DNA of 64,000 bases, taken from Streptomyces himalayensis subsp. himalayensis. GTDB taxonomy: Bacteria; Actinomycetota; Actinomycetes; Streptomycetales; Streptomycetaceae. A model generated the notes under the pieces. That model did no database searches. It was not told the DNA's origin and saw only the letters and a list, made by a program, of their open reading frames with translations. Positions 58,177 to 64,000 of the stretch are shown here, piece after piece. The stretch lies in assembly GCF_013778455.1 (NCBI RefSeq), contig NZ_JACEHE010000002.1:248001-312000 (forward strand). Direction: 5' to 3'. The position numbers and the translations under genes were made by a program. How positions within the stretch are numbered: position 1 is the stretch's first letter; each line of letters begins with the position of its first letter.

Positions 58177-59028
58177 TCAGATGCTCTTCGCCAGTTGGTG
58201 GATGAAGTCCCTCGACTCTACGACTCCGAGCGCTGCGCACTCCACGTCGGCGATCACCTTGCGATACAGGCCCAACTGAGCCTCCGCATCCATGAATGTC
58301 CCGCCGTGCACGGAGTCGAGAAGCACGGTGTCCAGTTGCGGAACGGGCCCACCAGCGAGCAGCACGGGGTTGCCGATCCAGGTGAAGCCGTCGACGTCGA
58401 ACGGGACGACTTTTACGGTCACTTGCGGTCGCTCTGACTGCTCAAGGACGTGAAGCAGCTGGCTCCGGGCCACCTTGCGATCGGCGACTCTGACTCGCAG
58501 AGCCGCCTCATGGATCACCACCGCGCAGCGGAAAGGCTCGGTCCTTTCGAGCACCTCCTGTCGCCGCAGGCGAAACCGGACTCGTGCTTCCACCTGCTCC
58601 TCGGAAAGTGCCGAGACCGCGGAGCCATACATCGCCCGCACCTGCTCCTCAGTCTGCAGCAGACCGGGGATCCGTACGTTCTCGAACGACTTCAAATGCG
58701 CGGCGTGGTGCTCCAGTTCGGCCAGGTCGAGAAAGCTGGCCGGGAGCAGGCCCCGGCACTCCTCCCACCAGCCCCGTTCCCGTTCGGTAGCCATGGCCAC
58801 CAGGGCATCGACGTACGCAGTGTCGGGACAGGCGTACTCACCAGCGAGGTAACGCACGCGCTCCGCACTCACGCCGACTCGGCCCGCCTCCATCATGGAG
58901 ATCTTGCTCTGCGCGATACCCGTGGCCTCGGACGCCTCCCTGATCGACGTACCCGCCCGTTCTCGCAGCTTGCGCAGCTCGGCGCCAAGCCGCTCCTGCC
59001 GGGCGGTGACCACATTCCTAGCTGGCAT
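58177..59028 (-). CDS. XRE-family regulator with DUF5753 domain
   Basis: 283 residues, ATG with GAAGAAGGGG upstream. HTH at about 10-60 (RLGAELRKLRERAGTSIREASEATGIAQSKISMMEAGR). DUF5753 features: RIPGLLQTEEQVRAMYGSAV, RRQEVLERTEPFRCAVVIHEAALRVRVAD and VTVKVVPFDVDGF. Same type as at 1765-2646 but diverged, so these are two independent sets rather than a recent duplication. Co-transcribed with the DUF397 gene. Confidence 0.92.
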   Translation of the reverse strand: MPARNVVTARQERLGAELRKLRERAGTSIREASEATGIAQSKISMMEAGRVGVSAERVRYLAGEYACPDTAYVDALVAMATERERGWWEECRGLLPASFLDLAELEHHAAHLKSFENVRIPGLLQTEEQVRAMYGSAVSALSEEQVEARVRFRLRRQEVLERTEPFRCAVVIHEAALRVRVADRKVARSQLLHVLEQSERPQVTVKVVPFDVDGFTWIGNPVLLAGGPVPQLDTVLLDSVHGGTFMDAEAQLGLYRKVIADVECAALGVVESRDFIHQLAKSI

Positions 59029-59245
59029 GTACCCCTTCTTCCCCGGGAGTTGAAGGAACCAAGTATCCCAGTCGAGCTTGACCGGGGTGATAACTCACCC
59101 CTACCTTAAGTGACGCGACGCACACGCTGCGGAATCGCCGGGACACCGGAAGCGCACCGCCCCGCCCTGCCATGGCGGTCGCGACAAAACCACCGCCCGA
59201 CCCCGCCGCGCTCCCCCAACTCCCTCCACCTCACCGGAGTCCCGT

Positions 59246-59665
59246 ATGCCCGAATGCGACGACGAACCATGGGAGTACACCCTCTACATCCCCCACGACC
59301 CCCGCGCCGTCGCGATCGGCCGGCGCACTCTCCGCGACATCCTCACCACCCACCGCCTCCCGTCCCTCCTCGAACCGGCCGAACTCCTCGCCTCCGAGCT
59401 GTTGAGCAATGCCATCCGCCATACGAAGGGCCCGGCCGCGCTCAAGCTGAGGCGGTCCGGCGGGGCTCTGCGGCTGGGGGCGTGGGACTCGGACCCCACG
59501 CCGCCGGAGGCGACCGTCGCGCCACCGCCCGCCGCCGAAGCGGGCCGCGGGCTGCGGATCGTGCGGGCGTACGCGGACGACTGGGGCTGGTTCCAGGTGA
59601 ATCCGGGGTTCGGCGGCACCTCGGGCAAATACATCTGGTGCGAACTGTGGGCGACTGCCCCGTGA
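59246..59665 (+). CDS. ATP-binding (HATPase_c_2) anti-sigma-factor-like protein
   Basis: 139 residues; GGAG eight bases before the ATG. N-box ELLASELLSNAIRHT (46-60) and G-box GRGLRIVRAYADDWGW (about 103-118). It is divergent from the XRE/DUF397 pair, mirroring the organisation at 1082-2851. The protein could bind a sigma factor or SpoIIAA-like partner. Confidence 0.87.
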   Translation: MPECDDEPWEYTLYIPHDPRAVAIGRRTLRDILTTHRLPSLLEPAELLASELLSNAIRHTKGPAALKLRRSGGALRLGAWDSDPTPPEATVAPPPAAEAGRGLRIVRAYADDWGWFQVNPGFGGTSGKYIWCELWATAP

Positions 59666-59834
59666 CCCGCCGTCGCCGAAAAGCGCCCGCACTGACGTAA
59701 GCCTTCCGCGTCCCCCAGAGGTCCCCCAGGTTCACCTCAGGATCCCCGTAAGGGATGTCACAGCTCGGCCGCAAAGCCCACGCCTTGTCCCAGGCTGGGC
59801 ACGCCACCCGGCGGGACCAGGTACGTTCGATTAC

Positions 59835-60773
59835 GTGGCTGGATTCAGGATCGGACGCGGCCGGGACAACCGCACCCCGCAACAACAACCGCGGCAGCAG
59901 CAGGCGCCCGGACAGAACGCCCCGCACAGCGGCGGCGGCCGGGCCCCGTACGGCTACCCGCCGCGCGGCCCGCAGACGCACCCGCAGTACGGCGGGACGC
60001 AGCCGGGCGGACCGCAGTACGGCGGACATCAGTGGGCCCAGACGAACGGCGCCGGTGGCCATGGCGAGCCGGAGTACTTCGGCGACGGCGGCCACCAGCA
60101 CGGACACCAGCAGGGCCCCGACCCGTACGCGGCGGACAACCCCGGTCACACCCGGGCGTTCACCGTCGGCGAGGACCCGTACAACCAGGGCGGGACCTAC
60201 CGCGCCGGCCAGACCACCGCGCCTCCCGCCGGCCCGCGCCTGCACTGGAAGGAGCTGCTCAGCGGCATCGTGCTGCGCCCCAGCGCGACCTTTCTGCAGA
60301 TGCGCGACTACACGATGTGGGGCCCGGCCCTCGTCGTCACCTTCCTCTACGGCCTGCTGGCCCTCTTCGGGTTCGACGGCGCCCGCGAGGACGCGATCAA
60401 CGCCACCCTGTCGTCGGCGATCCCGTACGTCCTCTTCACCGGCATCGCCATCGTCATCAGCTTCTTCGTCCTGGGTGTGGTGACGCACACGCTCGCGCGC
60501 CAGCTCGGCGGTGACGGGGCGTGGCAGCCGACGGTCGGCCTCTCCATGCTGATCACGTCGCTCACGGACGCGCCCCGCCTCGTCGTGGCGCTGTTCCTGG
60601 GCGGCGACGAGTCCTTCGTCCAGGTTCTCGGCTGGGTGACCTGGATCGCGGCGGGAGCGCTGCTCACGTCGATGGTGTCCAAGTCGCACGACCTGCCGTG
60701 GCCGCGCGCCCTGGCGGCCTCCGCGATCCAGCTGATCGCCCTGCTGTCGCTGATCAAGCTGGGCACGTTCTGA
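59835..60773 (+). CDS. Yip1-domain membrane protein
   Basis: 312 residues, GTG start. Residues 1-145 are hydrophilic and rich in Gln, Gly, Pro and Tyr (PQYGGTQPGGPQYGG), with no helix. Residues about 150-312 are a Yip1 domain with five membrane helices: LHWKELLSGIVLRPSATFLQM, then ALVVTFLYGLLALFGF, VLFTGIAIVISFFVLGVVTHTLARQLGG, SMLITSLTDAPRLVVALFLGG and WVTWIAAGALLTSMV. The function in bacteria is unknown. Confidence 0.88.
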   Translation: MAGFRIGRGRDNRTPQQQPRQQQAPGQNAPHSGGGRAPYGYPPRGPQTHPQYGGTQPGGPQYGGHQWAQTNGAGGHGEPEYFGDGGHQHGHQQGPDPYAADNPGHTRAFTVGEDPYNQGGTYRAGQTTAPPAGPRLHWKELLSGIVLRPSATFLQMRDYTMWGPALVVTFLYGLLALFGFDGAREDAINATLSSAIPYVLFTGIAIVISFFVLGVVTHTLARQLGGDGAWQPTVGLSMLITSLTDAPRLVVALFLGGDESFVQVLGWVTWIAAGALLTSMVSKSHDLPWPRALAASAIQLIALLSLIKLGTF

Positions 60774-60833
60774 CGCGACGCCCATCCCTGTTACGGGCCT
60801 TACATGGCCTTACCGGCGCCGTCTCCGGCGGCA

Positions 60834-62234
60834 CTATGCCGCCGGGGCCGGGGCCGGCTGGATGTTCTGGGTCGCGTGGAAGATGTTGTGCGGGTCGTAC
60901 GTCCGCTTGATCTCCGCCAGGCGGTCGTAGTGGTCGCGGTACGTGGCCTTCACACGGTCCTCGGTCTCGCCCTCGCCGATGAAGTTCACGTAGGAGCCGC
61001 CCATCGAGTGCGGATGCATCGCGGTCTGGTAGTCGACGCACCACTGCTTGACGATCCCGGCGTTGGCCGGATCGGGGTCGATGCCGGCGAAGACGCCGGA
61101 CCAGAGGGCGTGCCGGTACGCCCACGCCGTGTCCTCCGGAGCCACGCGGTGGGCCGCCCCGTCGATGGGATAGAGGTGCATCAGCGACAGGTCGGTGGGG
61201 ATGCGCTCCGCGTACTCGGCGTGCACGTCGATGGCCTCGTCGGTGATCCGGTCGAAGAAGTCCCCGCGCCAGTACCACTGGTAGCCGGGAGGCAGAAGAT
61301 CGTCGAACATCGACTGCAGCGCGGGATACGGCATCGGCGCGGCGAAGTGGAAGGCTGGCTCGGCGGGCTCGGTCACCGGCGCGAAGGCCTCGTCCACGCG
61401 GCCCATGTCCCCCGTCCAGCACCACACGATGCCGGCCATCTTCTTGCCGTGGATCTCTTCCGGGAACGGCGGTTCGGGCGGTACGACGAAGGAACTGAAG
61501 AAGCCGTTCAGGTCCTCGGTCGCCTGCGGGATGAAGCCGCGGTACCACTCCAGCACCTCACGAATGTGGTCGAGCGTCCACAGCGTGACCCCGACGGCCA
61601 CGGTGTGCACGGGGTGGAGCTGGAAGGTGAAGGACGTGACGACCCCGAAGTTCCCGCCGCCGCCGCGCAACGCCCAGAAGAGATCCGCGTGCTCCTTCTC
61701 GTTCGCGACGACGAAGCTGCCGTCGGCCAGCACCACGTCCGCGGACAGCAGACTGTCCAGCGTCAGGCCGTACTTGCGGGTGAGGTAGCCGTGCCCGCCG
61801 CCGAGGGCGAGGCCTCCGACTCCTGTCCTCGAATTGATCCCTGACGGAACCGCGAGACCGAAGGCGTGCGCGGCATGATCGAGGTCGCGGAGCAGACTGC
61901 CACCACCGACCTGCGCGGTCTTCGTCGCCGGATCGACGCGCACCCAGCGCATCGGGGACAGGTCGACGGTGACGCCGCCGTCCACCAGGCACAGCCCGGC
62001 GCCGCTGTGTCCGCCGCCACGGACGGCGAGCTCGAGACCGTGGTCCCGTATGAAGTCGACCGCGTTCATGACGTCCGCGGTGTCCATGCAGCGCACGATG
62101 GCCCCCGGGCGGCGGTCGATCATCGCGTTGTAGATCTTGCGGGTCTCGTCGTACTCCGGGTCCTGCGGGGAGATGACCGGACCGCGCAGTACGGTCCGCA
62201 TCGCCTCCAGGGTCGTGTCGTCCACGTTGGCCAT
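60834..62234 (-). CDS. FAD-binding oxidoreductase with BBE domain
   Basis: 466 residues from ATG 62234 with AAGGAG six bases upstream. The PP-loop FAD domain has ELAVRGGGHSGAGLCLVDGGVTVDL with the His that is covalently flavinylated in this family; GVGGLALGGGHGYLTRKYGLTLD lacks the CxxV/G cysteine of bicovalent members (here GG rather than GxC), so a single linkage is likely. The C-terminal BBE strand is YDPHNIFHATQNI. It oxidises a small organic substrate, with O2 as acceptor. Divergent from the molybdo-enzyme gene. Confidence 0.87.
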   Translation of the reverse strand: MANVDDTTLEAMRTVLRGPVISPQDPEYDETRKIYNAMIDRRPGAIVRCMDTADVMNAVDFIRDHGLELAVRGGGHSGAGLCLVDGGVTVDLSPMRWVRVDPATKTAQVGGGSLLRDLDHAAHAFGLAVPSGINSRTGVGGLALGGGHGYLTRKYGLTLDSLLSADVVLADGSFVVANEKEHADLFWALRGGGGNFGVVTSFTFQLHPVHTVAVGVTLWTLDHIREVLEWYRGFIPQATEDLNGFFSSFVVPPEPPFPEEIHGKKMAGIVWCWTGDMGRVDEAFAPVTEPAEPAFHFAAPMPYPALQSMFDDLLPPGYQWYWRGDFFDRITDEAIDVHAEYAERIPTDLSLMHLYPIDGAAHRVAPEDTAWAYRHALWSGVFAGIDPDPANAGIVKQWCVDYQTAMHPHSMGGSYVNFIGEGETEDRVKATYRDHYDRLAEIKRTYDPHNIFHATQNIQPAPAPAA

Positions 62235-62501
62235 GACGATCTCCTTGCGGGGCAAGGTATGGGAACGGGTGCGGGTACGGGTACCGGTCCGTTCTCCGTG
62301 ACCCTGCGGGCGGTTGCCGGGACAGGTGGCGCGCGCCGGTGCCCGTCTCGTCCGGGTTCGGGGACCGTCCGGGTTCGGGCACCTCATGGGCCGCAGAGCA
62401 GAACCGACGCCACACGGCTGACGTCACCAGCGTCCCGCTGTACGGGGGGACTCGCAATCGCCGCCCTCGCGCGGCCCGGGGCACGAGCGCACCATGGGGA
62501 C

Positions 62502-63812
62502 ATGGGCGGACGCGACGGTGAGGCACACGGGGCCGGCGGTCAGGCACATGAGGCCGACGGTCAGGCACGCGAGGCCGACGGTCAGGCCCACGGGGCCGGC
62601 GGTCAGGCACGCGAGGCGGCCGGTCGGGCACGCGAGGCGGCCGGTCGGACACATGAGGCCCGTGAGGCCCACATCAGCGCCCTACGGGCCGTCAGCGCAC
62701 CAGCGCGCCTCGCCGAGCCCGTCGAGGGCATCAGCCAGGAGGAACTCGCGCTCGCGGCCCGCAACCACGGTCTGCCGCTGGAGGCCCTCCGCTACGACCT
62801 GACCCCGCCCGGACTGCACTACGTACTCGTCCACTACGACATCCCCGTCGCCGACGCCGACGACTGGACGCTCACCATAGGCGGCCGCGTACGCACACCG
62901 CTGAGCCTGGACATGACGGCCCTGCGCTCGTTCCCGCCGGTCACCCACAGGGTCACGATGGAGTGCGCGGGGAACGGCCGGGCCCGGCTGACACCGCGCC
63001 CCGTGAGCCAGCCCTGGCTGGTGGAGGCGGTCGGAACCGCCGACTGGACCGGGGTCCCGCTGCGGACGCTGCTCGCCGAGGCCGGTGTCGAGCCGGACGC
63101 CGTCGAGGCCGTCTTCACCGGCGCCGACCACGGAGTCGAACGCGGCGTCGAACAGGACTACCAGCGGAGCCTGCCGCTCGAGGACGCCACCGCCGACGAC
63201 CCCGAGGTACTGGTGGCGTACGAGATGAACGGCGCCCCGCTCCCCCCGCAGCACGGACACCCGCTACGGCTGGTGGTCCCCGGCTGGTACGGCATGGCCC
63301 ATGTGAAATGGCTCCGCGACATCGCCCTGACCAGCACGCCCTTCACGGGCTTCCAGCAGGCGGTGGCCTACCGCTACCGCGAGTCGCCCGACGACCTCGG
63401 CGACCCGGTCACCCGTATCTCCCCGCGGGCGCTGATGATCCCGCCGGGTTTCCCGGACTTCATGTCCCGGACCCGCGTCGTACGGCCGGGGACGGTCAAG
63501 CTGGAGGGCCGGGCGTGGTCGGGCCACGCCCCGGTCACGAAGGTCGAGGTGAGCACGGACGACGGAGAGTCCTGGCAGGAGGCGGAGCTGCCATTGCCGG
63601 AGAGCCCGGACGGGGACGACGGCCGCGCAGGATGGGCCTGGCGAAGCTGGCGGACGACATGGACGGCCACACCCGGCACCCATGTCCTGAGTGCCCGCGC
63701 CACCGACGCCGCGGGCCACTCTCAACCACTCACCCAGCCCTGGAACCGAGGCGGCTTCCGCAACAACCTCGTCCAGCGGATCGCAGTGTTCTGCCTGCCA
63801 CAGGGCGACTGA
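62502..63812 (+). CDS. Molybdopterin-dependent (sulfite-oxidase-like) oxidoreductase
   Basis: 436 residues from ATG 62502; ribosome site weak, so a later start in the repeats is possible. The Moco domain has DWTLTIGGRVRTPLSLDMTAL, the Mo-ligand Cys155 in MECAGNGR, and YEMNGAPLPPQHGHPLRLVVPGWYGMAHVKWL. The dimerisation domain follows with EGRAWSGHAPVTKVEVSTDDGESW. It lacks a Tat signal and a haem domain, so it is a cytoplasmic-type SUOX-family member with unknown substrate. The first 55 residues are a heptad-type repeat (see the repeat entry). Confidence 0.86.
   Translation: MGGRDGEAHGAGGQAHEADGQAREADGQAHGAGGQAREAAGRAREAAGRTHEAREAHISALRAVSAPARLAEPVEGISQEELALAARNHGLPLEALRYDLTPPGLHYVLVHYDIPVADADDWTLTIGGRVRTPLSLDMTALRSFPPVTHRVTMECAGNGRARLTPRPVSQPWLVEAVGTADWTGVPLRTLLAEAGVEPDAVEAVFTGADHGVERGVEQDYQRSLPLEDATADDPEVLVAYEMNGAPLPPQHGHPLRLVVPGWYGMAHVKWLRDIALTSTPFTGFQQAVAYRYRESPDDLGDPVTRISPRALMIPPGFPDFMSRTRVVRPGTVKLEGRAWSGHAPVTKVEVSTDDGESWQEAELPLPESPDGDDGRAGWAWRSWRTTWTATPGTHVLSARATDAAGHSQPLTQPWNRGGFRNNLVQRIAVFCLPQGD
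62518..62664 (+). repeat. Seven 21-base tandem repeats in the coding sequence
   Basis: Translate to GEAHGAG, GQAHEAD, GQAREAD, GQAHGAG, GQAREAA, GRAREAA, GRTHEAR. The unit is 21 bases, so changes in copy number keep the frame. They form the N-terminus of the molybdo-enzyme, before the conserved domain. Confidence 0.9.
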
Positions 63813-63895
63813 ACCGGACAGGCTGGATCACCACCGCCCGAAGTACTCGCACCGCCCGAAATGCGCGGTCCCCGAGGGCCGGGAAAACTGGGTTC

Positions 63896-64000
63896 ATGGC
63901 GATAAAGGCAGGCGCATCAGGCAACTCAGGCAAGGCGGCACAGGCGGACAAGGCGGCAAAGGCGGACAAGGCAGCCCTCGAGGGCGGCCCGGACGATCTG
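63896..64000 (+). CDS. Start of an unknown protein (partial)
   Basis: 35 codons to the edge of the window: MAIKAGASGN then an Ala/Lys/Asp-rich stretch with KADKAA repeats. There is no recognisable domain yet. GGGAAAACTGGG before the ATG is a weak ribosome site. The AK-rich start could be a histone-like tail or a coiled coil. Confidence 0.4.
   Translation, partial: MAIKAGASGNSGKAAQADKAAKADKAALEGGPDDL

Noticed and set aside
62518..62664. CRISPR-like repeat
   Set aside because: The 21-base units are head-to-tail, in frame and coding.

Overview
The window is chromosomal DNA from a high-GC actinomycete, almost certainly a Streptomyces. The indicators are the strong G/C third-position bias, the dnaK-grpE-dnaJ-hspR operon with HAIR operators, two XRE/DUF5753 + DUF397 + ATP-binding regulatory sets, a LAXTG (class E sortase) surface protein, and secreted FG-GAP proteins.

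Layout. 1-7.5 kb: end of a transglutaminase-like gene, an Uma2 gene, an ATP-binding/XRE/DUF397 set, a VOC protein and two secreted proteins. 7.5-11.8 kb: heat-shock operon on the minus strand with HspR sites upstream. 12.1-45.4 kb: one large surface-polysaccharide locus. It holds a low-molecular-weight tyrosine phosphatase and a Wzc-like BY-kinase, a phospho-sugar transferase, GDP-L-fucose synthase and GDP-mannose 4,6-dehydratase, a UDP-xylose-synthase-like epimerase, six intact glycosyltransferases, a Wzy-like polymerase, a Wzx-like flippase, eight methyltransferase or methyltransferase-like genes, and finally a LAXTG protein, a DUF4012 protein and a glutaminyl-cyclase-like lipoprotein. 45.6-48 kb: an HdrD-like iron-sulfur membrane oxidoreductase under its own promoter with a palindromic operator candidate. 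48.1-58 kb: six FG-GAP proteins in tandem, each with seven calcium-loop repeats, plus a decayed seventh copy. 58-64 kb: a second DUF397/XRE/ATP-binding set, a Yip1 protein, a BBE-type FAD oxidoreductase, a molybdopterin (sulfite-oxidase-like) enzyme, and the start of an unknown gene.

How the genes work together. The phospho-sugar transferase should start a lipid-linked repeat unit. Gmd and Fcl would supply GDP-6-deoxy sugars and the UXS-like enzyme UDP-pentose. The glycosyltransferases would extend the unit, the methyltransferases would probably cap or decorate it, Wzx would flip it, Wzy would polymerise it, and the kinase/phosphatase pair would control chain length and export. The LAXTG and DUF4012 products at the end of the locus suggest a wall-attached product. 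The glycan itself cannot be deduced from sequence.

The middle of the locus (19-34 kb) is clearly rearranged. It has an intact and a broken copy of gmd, an intact and a broken copy of one glycosyltransferase in inverted orientation, an IS1380 remnant, and an IS701 fragment joined to an IS3 fragment. The most interesting signals are this reciprocal decay inside an inverted-repeat architecture, a codon-usage switch halfway through the intact gmd, the concentration of methyltransferases, and a duplicated 5' leader with compensatory base changes ahead of two FG-GAP genes.
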